This document shows positions 1 to 11,448 of a stretch of 46,875 nucleotides of DNA, in pieces. Position 1 is the stretch's first letter; every line of letters starts with the position of its first letter. This DNA comes from Betaproteobacteria bacterium RBG_16_66_20. Its GTDB lineage: Bacteria > Pseudomonadota > Gammaproteobacteria > Burkholderiales > SG8-39. The stretch covers positions 4,767-51,641 of the forward strand of contig MEQQ01000140.1 of NCBI GenBank assembly GCA_001770285.1, read 5' to 3'. Position numbers and translations under genes: made by a program. Below the pieces are notes generated by a model that ran no database searches, was not told where the DNA came from, and saw only the letters and a list, made by a program, of their open reading frames with translations.

Positions 1-476
1 AGCGCGCCGAGCGTGGCGAACGCCGGCCGGACCAACCGCGTCCGGCGCAGTCGCGTCCGGATCAGTCCGTCTATGCGCAGCAGCTCGAGGAACACCGCCT
101 GAAACAGCAACGCGAAGCAGAAATGCACGAGGCCGAATCGCAGGCGCATCACGCGCCCGCGCCGCAGCCCGAATCACCGCCCTCCTTCGCGCTCGTACCC
201 GGGATGGAAGAACAAGTCCGGGAGCAAGCGCCCCAAAGTGAGGAACCGCGCATCGAAGCGCCTCGCATCGAAGCGCCGAGGGTCGAAGTACCGCGCGTGG
301 ATCCCAAGGAGTTGCTCGCCAGCGCGGGACTTCAGATGGTGGAGACCGATGCCTCGAAGGCCGGGCAACCGGCCCCCGAGCCCGAACCCGTCAAGCTGGG
401 GCGGCCCCGGCGCGAAAAGCCGGTTATCCAGCCCGCTTCAGAAGAGCTGGTTCAGGTCGAAACGCGCGACAAGTAA
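1..476 (+). CDS. rne: Ribonuclease E, C-terminal fragment (5' end outside window)
   Basis: The reading frame is open from the first bases of the window to a TAA at 474-476, so only the tail of the protein is present. It is the disordered, Pro/Glu/Arg-rich scaffold part of RNase E, the endonuclease that starts mRNA decay and processes rRNA and tRNA. Support is the terminal block typical of betaproteobacterial RNase E: a segment with DPKELLASAGLQMVET, then LGRPRREKP, then a final LVQVET. The catalytic S1 and DNase-like domains lie upstream of the window. A short in-frame repeat of PRIEA/PRVEV units sits in the scaffold. The identification rests on this tail alone, but the motif order is distinctive. 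Confidence 0.85.
   Translation, partial: RAERGERRPDQPRPAQSRPDQSVYAQQLEEHRLKQQREAEMHEAESQAHHAPAPQPESPPSFALVPGMEEQVREQAPQSEEPRIEAPRIEAPRVEVPRVDPKELLASAGLQMVETDASKAGQPAPEPEPVKLGRPRREKPVIQPASEELVQVETRDK
246..299 (+). repeat. 15-nt in-frame tandem repeat in the rne scaffold
   Basis: About 3.6 units of 15 nt encode PRIEA, PRIEA, PRVEV, PRV. The first two units are nearly identical in DNA; the third and the partial fourth have diverged. The repeat keeps the frame, so changes in copy number would lengthen or shorten the disordered scaffold without breaking it. Confidence 0.75.
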
Positions 477-676
477 CCCCGGACATGGTCGACGAGGCCG
501 CGTGCGGCGGCCTCTGCCATGTCCAGCACCTGCTCGAATCCCTCCGGCCCGCCGTAGTACGGGTCGCGGAGGTCCGTTTCCTTCATGCCCGCAAGCACGC
601 GGAGCGCCGATATGTCGTAGCCGCGGCGAAGCGCGTGCGCTGTCGCGCGCCGGTCCGGCGCAGCGAGAGTACGCAC
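452..676 (-). pseudogene. Decayed low-molecular-weight protein-tyrosine phosphatase fragment
   Basis: A 74-codon minus-strand frame with a GTG at 676 ends with the unmistakable C-terminus of LMW protein-tyrosine phosphatases: DPYYGGPEGFEQVLDM followed by EAAARGL. The Asp of DPYYGG is the general acid in intact enzymes. Before it is PDRRATAHALRRGYDISALR, which matches the region around residues 45-65 of the family, but the roughly 40 residues that normally separate these two blocks, including the FDLILAMD segment, are missing. The N-terminal P-loop CxxNxCRSP is absent as well, and the frame closes at a TAG about 13 codons upstream of the GTG. It is therefore a fragment with an internal deletion, not an active enzyme. 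Its stop overlaps the end of rne by 25 nt. Confidence 0.75.
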
Positions 677-752
677 GAAAGAGCGACAATGCGCTGCAGC
701 ACATTCAAATGACTACCATGAACCCGTAGCGATCGACAAGAAAGCTGGACGA

Positions 753-3700
753 TTGAAGATCAGCGGCAATAGCGTTGCTCGAAGCCTGCTCCAGGTTCTG
801 GCGCTGTTCCGGCGCGGCGGCTGGATGGCCGATTACGCGATCGAAGAGCCGCCGCTGCGATCGGAGCTGTTCAGCGCCGATCAGATGGAGCAGCACGGCA
901 AGGCGCTGGCGGCCTCGCATTCGCTGGGGGCCAAACGCGCCCGCGACCTGCTGCTCACCCGCCTCGCAGAGAACGGAGGCGTGCTGCTCAGGGCCTGCGA
1001 ACTGCTGACAGCGGCGATCCAGGACAAGCGCCCGGGCACGCCTGCCGGGGAATGGCTGCTCGATAACTTCCACCTCATCGAAGAGGAAATTCGCACCGCC
1101 AGAAGGCACCTGCCCAAGGACTACAGTCGCGAACTGCCGCGCCTGGGCAACGGCCCGTCGGCCGGGCTGCCGCGGGTCTACGACATCGCGCTGGAAACCA
1201 TATCCCACGGCGACGGACAGGTGGACCCGGAGAGTTTCGGCCGTTTCATCGCGGCCTACCAGACCGTCACCACGTTGACCCTCGGCGAACTGTGGGCCGT
1301 TCCGATCATGCTGCGTCTGGCGCTGATCGAGAATCTGCGCCGCGTGGGAACGCGCCTCATCGCCCATCGCACGGGCCGGGATCTGGCCGATTTCTGGGCG
1401 GACGAGATGACGGAGACCGCCCAGAATGACCCCAAGAGCCTGATCCTGGTGGTCGCGGACATGGCACGGTCCAACCCGCCCATGAGCAGTTCCTTCGTGG
1501 CGGAACTTGCGCGGCGGCTGCAAGGGCAGAGCGCGGCGCTGGCGATGCCGCTCAACTGGATCGAGCAGCGGCTTTCGGAACTCGGCCTGTCGATCGAGCA
1601 ACTGGTGCAGTCGGAAAACCAGCAGCAGGCCGCCGACCAGGTCTCCATCAGCAACAGCATCGGCAGTCTGCGCCTGCTGGCCGCGACCGACTGGCACGCG
1701 TTCGTCGAAACGATGAGCGTCGCCGAACGCACTTTGCGCGAGGACCCCGGCGGCGTGTACGGCCGGATGGACTTTGCCACCCGCGACCACTATCGCCACG
1801 TGCTGGAAAAGATCGCCAGGCGCAGCGGGCTCGCCGAGGACCAGGTGGCGCGCAGCTGCCTGCAACTGGCGCGCGAGGCCGCGGCGCGGAACGATGGCGA
1901 CGATCGCGCCGCGCATGTCGGTTTCTACCTCGTCGGCCGAGGCTTGCCGCAGCTGGAAGCCGTGACCCGAATGCGGGTTCCCGCTTCCCTGGCGTTGCAG
2001 CGCATCTCCGGCCGCTACATTTATCTCGGGCCGATCGCACTGCTGACGGCGGCATTCGCGGGGGGCCTGCTCGCGCAAGCCCATGCCAGCGGGGCGCGCG
2101 GCTGGCTTCTGGTGCTGTGCGGCATCCTGGCGATACTCGGCACCAGTCAACTTGCCGTAGCCCTGGTGAACTGGCTGGCAACCCTGATGGTGACGCCGCG
2201 GCCGCTGCCACGCATGGATTTTGCCAAAGGCATTGCGCCGGAATCGCAGACTCTGGTCGTGGTTCCGACGTTCATTCACAGTGCACAGAATGTCGAGGAC
2301 CTGGTCGAGGCGCTCGAAGTCCGCTTCCTGGGCAATCGGGACGCGCACCTGCAATTCGGTCTGCTCACCGATTTTGCGGATGCGCGCGAAGAAACGCTGC
2401 CACAGGACGAGCCGCTGCTGCAACTGGCCGAACAGCGCATCGCGGCGCTGAATGAAAAATACCGCGGTACCGAAGGCGCCGGGGACGACGATGTCTTTTT
2501 CCTGTTACATCGTCCGCGTCGCTGGAATCCCCGCGAGCGGGTCTGGATGGGCTACGAGCGCAAGCGCGGCAAGCTGGGCGACCTGAATGCCTTGCTGCGC
2601 GGCGGCGCGCTCGATCGGTTCTCGCGCATCGTCGGCCGGATCGCCATCCTGTCCAGCGTCCGCTACGTGATCACGCTGGACACCGATACGCAACTGCCGC
2701 GCGACGCGGCGCGGCAACTGGCCGGCACCATGGCGCATCCGCTGAATCGCGCGCGCTACGACGACGCCAGCGGGCGCGTGACGGAAGGCCACGCCATCCT
2801 GCAGCCGCGCATGGCGGTGAGCCTGACCGACGCGAACCGCACGCGCTATGCCCGGCTGCATGGCGAGGAGGCCGGCATCGACCCGTATACGCGCATGGTC
2901 TCCGACGTCTACCAGGATCTGTTCGGCGAAGGTTCGTTCATCGGCAAGGGCATCTACGAGGTCGATGCGTTCGAGCGCGCGCTGAAAGGCCGCTTTCCGG
3001 AGAACCGCATCCTGAGTCACGATCTGCTGGAAGGGTGCTATGCGCGCGCCGGGTTGGCCAGCGACGTGCAGCTCTACGAGCAGTATCCCGCGCGCTACAG
3101 CGAAGATGTCAGCCGGCGGCACCGCTGGATGCGCGGCGACTGGCAGCTGGTGGGCTGGCTGCGCCGGCGCGTTCCCAGGAGCGACGCAGGCTCGGAAAAG
3201 AATCCGCTCTCGGGCCTCGCCCAGTGGAAGATCTTCGACAACCTGCGCCGCAGCCTGGTCGCCCCGGCATTGACCGTGCTGCTGCTGCTCGGATGGACCA
3301 TCCTGTCGCCGGCGTGGTTCTGGACCGTGGCGGTGCTGGCAGTGATGCTGCTTCCTGCCTTGAGCGGATCGATCGTGGAGCTGTTTCGCAAACCGGACGA
3401 CGCCGTGCTGCGCTCGCACCTTGCCGGCGTCCTGCGCTCGGCCGGAGGGCGCCTCGCGCAGGCGGCATTTAGCCTTGCCTGCCTGCCCTTCGAGGCCTGC
3501 TTCAGCCTGGACGCGATCCTGCGCAGCGCGGTGCGGCTGGTCACGCGCCGGCGCCTTCTGGAGTGGACGCCTTCCGGCCAGCTCGATGGCAACAGCAGTA
3601 CGGGCCTTCTGGATTCCTTCCGTTGGATGTGGATCGCGCCGTTCCTGGCGATCACCACGATGTTGTATCTGTTGCAGGCACGGCCTGGAGCGCTGGCGGT

Positions 3701-6700
3701 GGCCGCGCCGATCCTGCTCCTGTGGCTGGCGTCCCCGCTGGTGGTGTGGTGGCTCGGCCGGCCGCTGGCGCGTCCGCAGGCGAGGCTCTCGCCCGGGCAG
3801 ACCGCGTTTCTGCGCCTGGTATCGCGCAAGACCTGGGCCTTCTTCGAGACCTTGGTCGGGCCAGACGACCATTGGCTACCGCCGGACAACCTGCAGGAGG
3901 GCCCCGCCGCGGTGCTCGCCCGACGCACCTCGCCGACCAACATGGGACTCGCGCTGCTGGCGAACCTTTCAGCGTACGACTTCGGCTATCTGACGGCAGG
4001 GCAACTCCTCCAGCGCACGCGCAATGCGTTCGCCACGATGCACAGGCTGGAACGCTACCGCGGGCACTTCTACAATTGGTACGACACGCAGTCGTTGCAG
4101 CCGCTGCTGCCGATGTATGTTTCCACGGTCGACAGCGGCAACCTCGCCGGTCATCTGCTGACGCTGCGGCCGGGCCTCGCCGCCCTGGCTGAGCGGCCGA
4201 TTCTCGCCGCGCGATGGCTCGAGGGGCTCGAGGACACGTTGCGGGCCTTGCGCGAGGCCGCTCCGCAGATTGCGTCGCGCGCCCTGCTCCGGTTCCGGCA
4301 GGATCTCGCGTCGGCCCTGGCGGACCGACCGGCGACGCTCCCGGCCGCGCGCCAGGTCCTGCAACGGCTGGCGGCAAACGCCGCGCAGGTCCTGCGCGAT
4401 CTCGACGAGGAATCGCGCATTGAAGCCGACTCCGAACCTGCAGCCTGGGCGCGTGCCCTCGACCGGCAATGCCGGGATGTCCTGGATGAATTGACGTTTC
4501 TCGCGCCATCGCCGGCAATGCCGGACATGAACGCAATGCCGACACTGCGTGAGCTGGCGGTGCAAGGCGTTGCGCATGCCAAAGACCGCATGGAGGAGAT
4601 CGCGCGGCTCGCATTGCAGGCGGGCCAAATGGCGCACATGGACTATGACTTCCTGTACGACGAGGTGCGGCATCTGCTGGTGATCGGATATAGCGTGACC
4701 GAGCGCAGGCGCGGACACAACGTGACCGAACACAGGCGCGACGCCAGCTACTACGACCTGCTCGCATCGGAGGCCCGCCTCGCCGTTTTCGTCGCGATCG
4801 CGCAGGATCAGCTGCCGCAGCAGAGCTGGTTCGCGCTGGGACGATTGCTCATCGACGCGGGCAGCGGAGCGACGCTGCTTTCCTGGAGCGGTTCGATGTT
4901 CGAATACCTGATGCCGCTGATCGTGATGCCGGCCTACGACAACACGCTGCTCGACGAAAGCTGCCGCGCCGCGGTCAGACGCCAGATCGAATACGGCGCC
5001 GAGCGCGGCGTGCCGTGGGGCATGTCGGAGTCCGGGTACAACACCGTCGATGCGGCGCTCACCTATCAGTACCGCGCATTCGGCGTGCCGGGCCTCGGTC
5101 TGAAACGCGGCTTGAGCGAGGATCTGGTGATTGCGCCGTATGCCACGGCGCTCGCGCTGATGGTGGAGCCCGAGGCGGCCTGCGAGAACCTGCAACGGCT
5201 CGCAGCCGACGGCATCCTCGGCAGATTCGGTTTTTACGAAGCGGTCGACTACACCCCGGCGCGTTTGCGCCGCGGCGAAACCAGCGCCGTGGTGCGTTCG
5301 TACATGGCCCACCACCAGGCCATGAGCCTGCTGTCGCTGGCTCACCTGCTGCTCGACCGGCCGATGCAGCGGCGCTTCGCGTCGGACCCGCTGTTCCAGG
5401 CGACCCTGCTGCTGCTGCAGGAACGGATACCACGCGCCAAGGTGCGCTATTCGAGCGATACGGAGCGCGTGGATTCGCGGGCGGCCGCCGAGACGCTCGA
5501 GATGCCGATGCGCGTCTTCAGTACGCCCGATACGAGGATACCGGGCGTGCAGCTGCTGTCCAACGGCCGTTACAACGTGATGATCACGAACGCGGGCGGC
5601 GGCTACAGCTGCTGGAAAGACATCGCCGTCACCCGCTGGCGCGAGGACGGCACCAGCGATCAGTGGGGCACGTTCTGCTACCTGCGCGACCTGAGCAACG
5701 GCAAGGCGTGGTCATCGGCTTTTCAGCCGACGCTGCAGCGCCCCGATCATTACGAAGCGGTCTTCACCGAACAGCGGGTCGAATTCCGCCGGCATGGCCC
5801 GGACTTCGACACGCATACCGAGATCGTGGTGTCGCCCGAGGACGACATCGAACTGCGCCGGCTGCGCATTACCAACCGCTCGCGCAGCCGCAGGACGATC
5901 GAGGTGACCAGCTATGCCGAAGTGGTGCTCGCCTCCGCTGCCGCGGACGCCCTGCATCCGGCGTTCGGCAACCTGTTCGTGCAGACCGAGATCGTCAACG
6001 CGCGGCAGACCATCCTGTGCACGCGCCGGCCGCGCTCGCGCGGCGAGCAGGCGCCGTGGATGCTGCATCTGATGGCGGTGCATGGCGCGGAGGTGGAATC
6101 GGTTTCGTACGAGACCGACCGCGCGCGATTCATCGGCCGCGGCAATAGCGTGGCCGCGCCGCAGGCGCTGCGCGATTCCTCCCCGCTCTCGGGCAGCCAG
6201 GGCTCGGTGCTGGACCCCATCGTCGCCATCCGGCAGCGCATTACCCTCGATCCGGCGCAGACGGCCACGCTCGATCTGGTCACCGGCATCGGCGACGGCC
6301 GCGCCGCCTGCCTGCAGCTGGCCGAGAAATACCAGGATCGGCGCCTCGCCGATCGCGCGTTCGAGATGGCCTGGACGCACAGCCAGGTGGCGCTGCGCCA
6401 GATCAACGTCACCGAGGCCGAAGCGCAGCTCTACGGGCGCCTGGCCGGCTCGATCATCTACGCCAATGCCACGCTGCGCGCGGAGGCGAGCGTCATCGCC
6501 AAGAACCGGCGCGGGCAATCCGGTTTGTGGGGATACGCGATCTCCGGGGATCTGCCCATCGTGCTGGTGCAGCTGAAGGATCCGGCCAACATCGAGCTGG
6601 TGCGCCAGCTGGTCCAGGCCCACGCCTACTGGCGCCTGAAGGGCCTGGCGGTCGACCTGGTGATCTGGAATGAAGAGCGCGGCGGTTACCGGCAACTGCT

Positions 6701-9413
6701 TCACGACCAGATCATGGGTCTGATCGCCGCCGGCGTGGAAGCCCATGTCATCGACCGGCCGGGCGGCATTTTCGTGCGCTCCGCCGATCAGATTTCGAAC
6801 GAGGACCGGATACTGCTGCAGGCGGTCGCACGCGCCGTATTCACCGACAGCCAGGGAACCCTCAAGGATCAGGTCAAGCGGCACCCCCCGGGCGAACCGG
6901 CCATCCCGCGCTTCGCCGCGACCCGTGTGCGCGGCGCCGCACCGGCACAGGAGCGCGAAACGCCGTCGCGCGATCTGGTCCTTGACAACGGACTCGGCGG
7001 TTTCACCCCCGACGGGCGCGAGTACGTGATCACGACAACCCCCGGGCAGGCAACCCCCGCGCCCTGGGTGAACGTGCTGGCCAATCCGCACTTCGGATGC
7101 GTGATCTCCGATAGCGGAGCAGCCTATACCTGGCATCAGAACGCCCACGAGTTCCGCCTCACCCCCTGGCACAACGACTCCGTCGGCGATGCCAGCGGCG
7201 AGGCCTATTACCTGCGCGACGAAGAAAGCGGTCACTACTGGTCACCGTCCGCGCTTCCTTGCCGCGGCACGGGCGCTTACGTCAGCCGTCACGGATTCGG
7301 CTACAGCGTGTTCGAGCACAGCGAGGACGGCATCGAAACCGAACTCACGGTCTACGTGGCCCACGACCTGCCGGTAAAGTTCGCGGTCCTGAAGGTGCGC
7401 AACGCCTCGGGCCGGTCGCGCCGGCTGTCTGCGACCGGCTACGTGGAATGGGTGCTGGGCGCATTGCGGCCGAAATCGAGCATGCACGTAGTCACCGAAA
7501 TCGATCCCAACAGCGGGGCGCTGCTCGCGCGCAACGCCTATAACCCCGAGTTCGCCGAGCAGGTCGCCTTCTTCGACGTCGACGACGTGACCCGCACCAT
7601 CAGCGGCGACCGCACCGAGTTCATCGGGCGCAACGGCACGCTCGCCAATCCGGCCGCGCTGGCGCGGGCACGGCTTTCGGGCAAGGTGGGCGCGGCCATG
7701 GACCCCTGCGCCGCGATCCAGGTCCCGTTCGACCTCGCCGACGGATCGTCGCGCGAGATCATCTTCCGCATGGGCGTCGGACGCGGCACCGACGACGCGA
7801 GCCGCCTGGTGCAGCGCCTGCGCAAATCGAGCACCGCCAGCGCGGCGCTCGAAGCGGCAAAGCAGCATTGGAAGCGGGTTCTGGGCGCCGTGCAGATCGA
7901 AACCCCCGACGTATCGCTCAACGTGCTGTGCAATGGCTGGCTGCTCTACCAGACGATGGCCGCCCGGCTCTGGGGCCGCAGCGGCCATTACCAGTCGGGC
8001 GGCGCCTTCGGATTTCGCGATCAGCTGCAGGATGTCATGGCGCTGGTTCATGCCGATGCGCAGCTGGTGCGCGAGCACCTGCTGCTGTGCGCGTCGCGCC
8101 AGTTCCTGGAGGGCGATGTGCAGCATTGGTGGCATCCGCCTTCCGGGCGCGGGGTGCGCACCCGCTGCTCGGACGATTATCTCTGGTTGCCGCTGGCGAC
8201 CTGCCGCTATGTGCTTTGCACCGGGGACCGCGCGGTCCTGAGGGAGCAGGTTCAGTTCCTGGACGGCCGTGCCGTGAATCCCGAGGAGGACTCGTATTAC
8301 GACCTGCCGCTGCGCTCGCTGGAAGCCGCGAGCCTGTACCAGCACTGCGTGCGGGCGATACTCATGGGGCTGAGATTCGGCGCGCACGGACTGCCGCTGA
8401 TGGGGTCGGGCGACTGGAACGACGGCATGAACCTGGTGGGCGCGCAGGGCAAGGGCGAGAGCGTGTGGCTCGCCTTTTTCCTGCACGACGTCCTGACGCA
8501 GTTCGCCCCTATCGCGCGCGGCGAAAACGATGCGGCCTTCGCCGATCGCTGTGAGGCTGAAGCGGCCCGGCTGCGCGGGAAAATCGACCAGCATGGCTGG
8601 GACGGCGAGTGGTATCGCCGCGCCTACTTCGACAACGGCATGCCGCTCGGCTCGTCGGGCAACGCCGAATGCCGGATCGATTCGATTGCGCAAAGCTGGT
8701 CGGTGCTGTCCGGAGCGGGCGCCCCCGAGCGTTCGCGGCAGGCGATGGAGGCGCTGGATCGGCGCCTGGTGCGCCGGGACCACGCGCTGGTCCAGCTATT
8801 GGATCCGCCGTTCGACACCTCCGACCTTGATCCGGGCTATATCCGCGGCTACGTGCCCGGCGTGCGGGAGAACGGCGGGCAGTACACGCATGCGGCGATC
8901 TGGGCGGCAATGGCATTTGCCGCGCTGGGCGAGACTGCGCGGGCCTGGGAACTGCTCGGCATGATCAATCCATTGCACCACGGCGAGTCGCCCGAGAGGA
9001 CCGCCGTCTACAAGGTGGAACCCTACGTCGTCGCGGCCGACGTCTATGCAGTCGCGCCGCATACCGGCCGCGGCGGCTGGACCTGGTACACGGGCTCCGC
9101 CGGCTGGCTGTACCGCTTGATCATGGAATCGCTGCTGGGATTGAGATTGACGGCGGACCGGCTGCAATTCGCGCCTTGCCTGCCGGCCGACTGGCAGGGA
9201 TTCCAGCTGCACTACCGCTACCGGGAAACCCTCTACCACATCACGGTCCGCCAAGTCTCCGACGACAACGGGATCGCCGTCAGCGTGGACGGCGTAGTGC
9301 AGTCGGAGCCTGCGATACCGCTCGCCGATGATCGCCTCGACCATCAGGTGGAAGTGACCGTGCAGAAGCAGACTATTCCGAATGTAGTTCGACCCCGAAG
9401 ACGCGCTTCTTGA
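753..9413 (+). CDS. ndvB: Cyclic beta-1,2-glucan synthase (NdvB/Cgs type)
   Basis: A 2886-residue inner-membrane enzyme that makes and cyclises beta-1,2-glucan from UDP-glucose for the periplasm; the length matches the family (about 2800-2870). Membrane helices lie near residues 422-480, 834-880 and 958-1010. Between them is the glycosyltransferase (GT84) domain with DTDTQLP near residue 643, HDLLEG, and [11 protein letters not shown] glycoamylase-like domain follows (about 1028-1560, with [11 protein letters not shown]), then two GT36/GH94-type modules, the second carrying [10 protein letters not shown] near residue 2555, the family's phosphorylase-like centre that trims chain length. The tracked start is TTG 753; ATG 825 (MADYAIEE) is a reasonable alternative and neither has a strong ribosome site. 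The 3' end overlaps the end of uvrB by 41 nt. No NdvA-type exporter is in the window. Confidence 0.93.
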   Translation: MKISGNSVARSLLQVLALFRRGGWMADYAIEEPPLRSELFSADQMEQHGKALAASHSLGAKRARDLLLTRLAENGGVLLRACELLTAAIQDKRPGTPAGEWLLDNFHLIEEEIRTARRHLPKDYSRELPRLGNGPSAGLPRVYDIALETISHGDGQVDPESFGRFIAAYQTVTTLTLGELWAVPIMLRLALIENLRRVGTRLIAHRTGRDLADFWADEMTETAQNDPKSLILVVADMARSNPPMSSSFVAELARRLQGQSAALAMPLNWIEQRLSELGLSIEQLVQSENQQQAADQVSISNSIGSLRLLAATDWHAFVETMSVAERTLREDPGGVYGRMDFATRDHYRHVLEKIARRSGLAEDQVARSCLQLAREAAARNDGDDRAAHVGFYLVGRGLPQLEAVTRMRVPASLALQRISGRYIYLGPIALLTAAFAGGLLAQAHASGARGWLLVLCGILAILGTSQLAVALVNWLATLMVTPRPLPRMDFAKGIAPESQTLVVVPTFIHSAQNVEDLVEALEVRFLGNRDAHLQFGLLTDFADAREETLPQDEPLLQLAEQRIAALNEKYRGTEGAGDDDVFFLLHRPRRWNPRERVWMGYERKRGKLGDLNALLRGGALDRFSRIVGRIAILSSVRYVITLDTDTQLPRDAARQLAGTMAHPLNRARYDDASGRVTEGHAILQPRMAVSLTDANRTRYARLHGEEAGIDPYTRMVSDVYQDLFGEGSFIGKGIYEVDAFERALKGRFPENRILSHDLLEGCYARAGLASDVQLYEQYPARYSEDVSRRHRWMRGDWQLVGWLRRRVPRSDAGSEKNPLSGLAQWKIFDNLRRSLVAPALTVLLLLGWTILSPAWFWTVAVLAVMLLPALSGSIVELFRKPDDAVLRSHLAGVLRSAGGRLAQAAFSLACLPFEACFSLDAILRSAVRLVTRRRLLEWTPSGQLDGNSSTGLLDSFRWMWIAPFLAITTMLYLLQARPGALAVAAPILLLWLASPLVVWWLGRPLARPQARLSPGQTAFLRLVSRKTWAFFETLVGPDDHWLPPDNLQEGPAAVLARRTSPTNMGLALLANLSAYDFGYLTAGQLLQRTRNAFATMHRLERYRGHFYNWYDTQSLQPLLPMYVSTVDSGNLAGHLLTLRPGLAALAERPILAARWLEGLEDTLRALREAAPQIASRALLRFRQDLASALADRPATLPAARQVLQRLAANAAQVLRDLDEESRIEADSEPAAWARALDRQCRDVLDELTFLAPSPAMPDMNAMPTLRELAVQGVAHAKDRMEEIARLALQAGQMAHMDYDFLYDEVRHLLVIGYSVTERRRGHNVTEHRRDASYYDLLASEARLAVFVAIAQDQLPQQSWFALGRLLIDAGSGATLLSWSGSMFEYLMPLIVMPAYDNTLLDESCRAAVRRQIEYGAERGVPWGMSESGYNTVDAALTYQYRAFGVPGLGLKRGLSEDLVIAPYATALALMVEPEAACENLQRLAADGILGRFGFYEAVDYTPARLRRGETSAVVRSYMAHHQAMSLLSLAHLLLDRPMQRRFASDPLFQATLLLLQERIPRAKVRYSSDTERVDSRAAAETLEMPMRVFSTPDTRIPGVQLLSNGRYNVMITNAGGGYSCWKDIAVTRWREDGTSDQWGTFCYLRDLSNGKAWSSAFQPTLQRPDHYEAVFTEQRVEFRRHGPDFDTHTEIVVSPEDDIELRRLRITNRSRSRRTIEVTSYAEVVLASAAADALHPAFGNLFVQTEIVNARQTILCTRRPRSRGEQAPWMLHLMAVHGAEVESVSYETDRARFIGRGNSVAAPQALRDSSPLSGSQGSVLDPIVAIRQRITLDPAQTATLDLVTGIGDGRAACLQLAEKYQDRRLADRAFEMAWTHSQVALRQINVTEAEAQLYGRLAGSIIYANATLRAEASVIAKNRRGQSGLWGYAISGDLPIVLVQLKDPANIELVRQLVQAHAYWRLKGLAVDLVIWNEERGGYRQLLHDQIMGLIAAGVEAHVIDRPGGIFVRSADQISNEDRILLQAVARAVFTDSQGTLKDQVKRHPPGEPAIPRFAATRVRGAAPAQERETPSRDLVLDNGLGGFTPDGREYVITTTPGQATPAPWVNVLANPHFGCVISDSGAAYTWHQNAHEFRLTPWHNDSVGDASGEAYYLRDEESGHYWSPSALPCRGTGAYVSRHGFGYSVFEHSEDGIETELTVYVAHDLPVKFAVLKVRNASGRSRRLSATGYVEWVLGALRPKSSMHVVTEIDPNSGALLARNAYNPEFAEQVAFFDVDDVTRTISGDRTEFIGRNGTLANPAALARARLSGKVGAAMDPCAAIQVPFDLADGSSREIIFRMGVGRGTDDASRLVQRLRKSSTASAALEAAKQHWKRVLGAVQIETPDVSLNVLCNGWLLYQTMAARLWGRSGHYQSGGAFGFRDQLQDVMALVHADAQLVREHLLLCASRQFLEGDVQHWWHPPSGRGVRTRCSDDYLWLPLATCRYVLCTGDRAVLREQVQFLDGRAVNPEEDSYYDLPLRSLEAASLYQHCVRAILMGLRFGAHGLPLMGSGDWNDGMNLVGAQGKGESVWLAFFLHDVLTQFAPIARGENDAAFADRCEAEAARLRGKIDQHGWDGEWYRRAYFDNGMPLGSSGNAECRIDSIAQSWSVLSGAGAPERSRQAMEALDRRLVRRDHALVQLLDPPFDTSDLDPGYIRGYVPGVRENGGQYTHAAIWAAMAFAALGETARAWELLGMINPLHHGESPERTAVYKVEPYVVAADVYAVAPHTGRGGWTWYTGSAGWLYRLIMESLLGLRLTADRLQFAPCLPADWQGFQLHYRYRETLYHITVRQVSDDNGIAVSVDGVVQSEPAIPLADDRLDHQVEVTVQKQTIPNVVRPRRRAS

Positions 9414-11403
9414 GCTCGGCGAGCTGGTCGCGCGCCTGCGCCGCCTTTTCGAATTCGAGGTTCCTGGCGCAGTCCAGCATCTGCTTCTCCAGCGCGCGGA
9501 TCTCGCGCGCGAGCTGCTTCTCGCTCATCGCCTCGTAGCGCGCGCCGGCCTGCGCCGCCTTCAGCTCCTGCCGCGCCCCGTCGGCGTCGTAGACACCGTC
9601 GATCAGGTCCTTGATGCGCTTCTGCACGCCGATCGGCGTGATGTTGTGCTTCGCGTTGTAGGCGATCTGCTTGTTGCGCCGCCGGTCGGTCTCGGCGATG
9701 GCGCGCTTCATGGAATCCGTCATCCGGTCGGCGTACAGGATCGCGGCGCCGTTGATATGGCGCGCCGCGCGGCCGACGGTCTGGATCAATGAACGCTCCG
9801 AGCGCAGGAAGCCCTCCTTGTCGGCATCCAGGATCGCCACCAGCGACACCTCGGGCAGGTCCAGGCCCTCCCTGAGCAGGTTGATGCCGACCAGCACGTC
9901 GAATTCGCCGAGCCGCAGGTCGCGGATGATCTCCACCCTTTCCACGGTCTCGATCTCGGAATGCAGGTACCGGACCTTGACGCCGTGCTCGCCGAGGTAA
10001 TCGGTCAGCTGTTCGGCCATGCGCTTGGTCAGGGTGGTGACCAGGACGCGCTCCTTCTTCGCGACCCGCAGGCTGATTTCCGACAGCAGGTCGTCCACCT
10101 GCGTCGCCGCCGGCCGCAGCTGCACCGGCGGATCGATCAGCCCGGTCGGGCGCACCACCTGCTCCACGATCTGCGCGGATTTGCCCGCCTCGTAGTCGGC
10201 CGGCGTCGCCGAGACGAAGATCGTCTGCCGCACCACCGCTTCGAACTCGTCGAAGCGCAGCGGCCGGTTGTCGAGCGCCGAGGGCAGTCGAAAGCCGTAA
10301 TCGACCAGGTTCTCCTTGCGCGAGCGGTCGCCCTTGTACATGCCGCCGAGCTGTCCGATGGTGACGTGGCTCTCGTCGATGATCATCAGCGCGTCGGGCG
10401 CCAGGTAGTCGATCAGCGTCGGCGGCGGCTCGCCCGGCTTGCGTCCGGAGAGGTGGCGCGAATAGTTCTCGATGCCCTTGCAGAAGCCCAGTTCGACCAG
10501 CATTTCGAGGTCGAAGCGCGTGCGCTGCTCGATGCGCTGCGCCTCGACCAGCTTGAGCGCTTTCTGGAAGAAATCGATGCGCTCGCGCAGCTCGAGCTTG
10601 ATCGCCTCGATCGCGCGCAGCGTGGTGGCGCGCGGCGTCACGTAATGGCTCGAGGGATAGACCGTGAAGCGCGCCATCGGGTGCTGCACCCGGCCCGTGA
10701 GCGGATCAAATACTTCCAGTTTTTCCACCGCATCATCGGACAATGAGATTCGAATTGCATGCTCGGCATGCTCGGCCGGGAAGACGTCGATCACGTCGCC
10801 GCGCACCCGGAAAGTGCCGCGGCGGAAGTCGAGCTCGTTGCGGTCGTACTGCATCGCCACCAGCCGCGCGATCACCTCGCGCTGCTGCAATTTCTCGCCT
10901 TGGCGCAGGTGCAGGATCATGCCGTGGTACTCGGAAGGATCGCCGATGCCGTAGATCGCCGACACCGTGGCGACGATCACCACGTCGCGCCGCTCCAGCA
11001 GCGACTTGGTGGCCGACAGGCGCATCTGCTCGATGTGCTCGTTGATCGACGAGTCCTTCTCGATGTAGAGATCGCGCGACGGGACGTAGGCCTCGGGCTG
11101 GTAGTAGTCGTAGTAGGAAACGAAGTACTCGACCGCGTTGTCGGGGAAAAACTCGCGGAATTCCGAATAAAGCTGCGCCGCGAGCGTCTTGTTGGGCGCC
11201 AGCACCAGCGCCGGGCGGCCGAGCCGCGCGATCGCGTTGGCCATGGTGAAGGTCTTGCCCGAGCCGGTCACGCCGAGCAGCGTCTGGAACGCGAGGCCGT
11301 CCCCGATCCCCTCGACGATCTTGGCGATCGCCTCCGGCTGATCGCCCGCCGGCGGATACGGCTGGTGCAGTTTGAACGGGCTATTGGGGAAAGCGAGATC
11401 CAC
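9373..11403 (-). CDS. uvrB: Excinuclease ABC subunit B
   Basis: UvrB verifies DNA damage in the UvrABC nucleotide excision repair complex. From the GTG at 11403 it is 676 residues, close to the 673 of E. coli. Walker A GVTGSGKT is at residues 44-51; the beta-hairpin region [17 protein letters not shown], the DESH box ([11 protein letters not shown]) and helicase motif VGRAARH follow; the C-terminal UVR domain that binds UvrA/UvrC is [20 protein letters not shown]. The ORF track extends this frame to 12462 only because no stop occurs in the antisense of the aminotransferase; the family N-terminus ([16 protein letters not shown]) fixes the start at or very near 11403. A low-GC, rare-codon patch covers about 10702-10762. 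The end overlaps ndvB convergently by 41 nt. Confidence 0.95.
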   Translation of the reverse strand: MDLAFPNSPFKLHQPYPPAGDQPEAIAKIVEGIGDGLAFQTLLGVTGSGKTFTMANAIARLGRPALVLAPNKTLAAQLYSEFREFFPDNAVEYFVSYYDYYQPEAYVPSRDLYIEKDSSINEHIEQMRLSATKSLLERRDVVIVATVSAIYGIGDPSEYHGMILHLRQGEKLQQREVIARLVAMQYDRNELDFRRGTFRVRGDVIDVFPAEHAEHAIRISLSDDAVEKLEVFDPLTGRVQHPMARFTVYPSSHYVTPRATTLRAIEAIKLELRERIDFFQKALKLVEAQRIEQRTRFDLEMLVELGFCKGIENYSRHLSGRKPGEPPPTLIDYLAPDALMIIDESHVTIGQLGGMYKGDRSRKENLVDYGFRLPSALDNRPLRFDEFEAVVRQTIFVSATPADYEAGKSAQIVEQVVRPTGLIDPPVQLRPAATQVDDLLSEISLRVAKKERVLVTTLTKRMAEQLTDYLGEHGVKVRYLHSEIETVERVEIIRDLRLGEFDVLVGINLLREGLDLPEVSLVAILDADKEGFLRSERSLIQTVGRAARHINGAAILYADRMTDSMKRAIAETDRRRNKQIAYNAKHNITPIGVQKRIKDLIDGVYDADGARQELKAAQAGARYEAMSEKQLAREIRALEKQMLDCARNLEFEKAAQARDQLAELKKRVFGVELHSE

Positions 11404-11448
11404 GGGTAAACTATTGCAGCGCAATAACCAACATTCCAGTCTAGCAGA
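11404..11448. promoter_or_regulatory. Divergent uvrB / aminotransferase control region with a 15-bp palindrome
   Basis: Only 45 nt separate the two divergent starts. At 11412-11426 lies a perfect inverted repeat, TATTGC-AGC-GCAATA, which could be an operator read by both genes. I could not find a LexA box of the CTG-N10-CAG type here, so SOS control of uvrB is not supported. Promoter hexamers cannot be assigned with confidence. Confidence 0.4.

Noticed and set aside
705-2423. 572-residue minus-strand ORF opposite ndvB
   Set aside because: Gln/Arg/Ala-rich antisense shadow of a GC-rich gene with no recognisable motif. Similar long shadows at 2505-3872, 3969-5345, 5712-7235, 7242-8783 and 40427-42556 were dropped for the same reason.
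11404-11448. LexA box controlling uvrB
   Set aside because: No CTG-N10-CAG or near match in the spacer on either strand.
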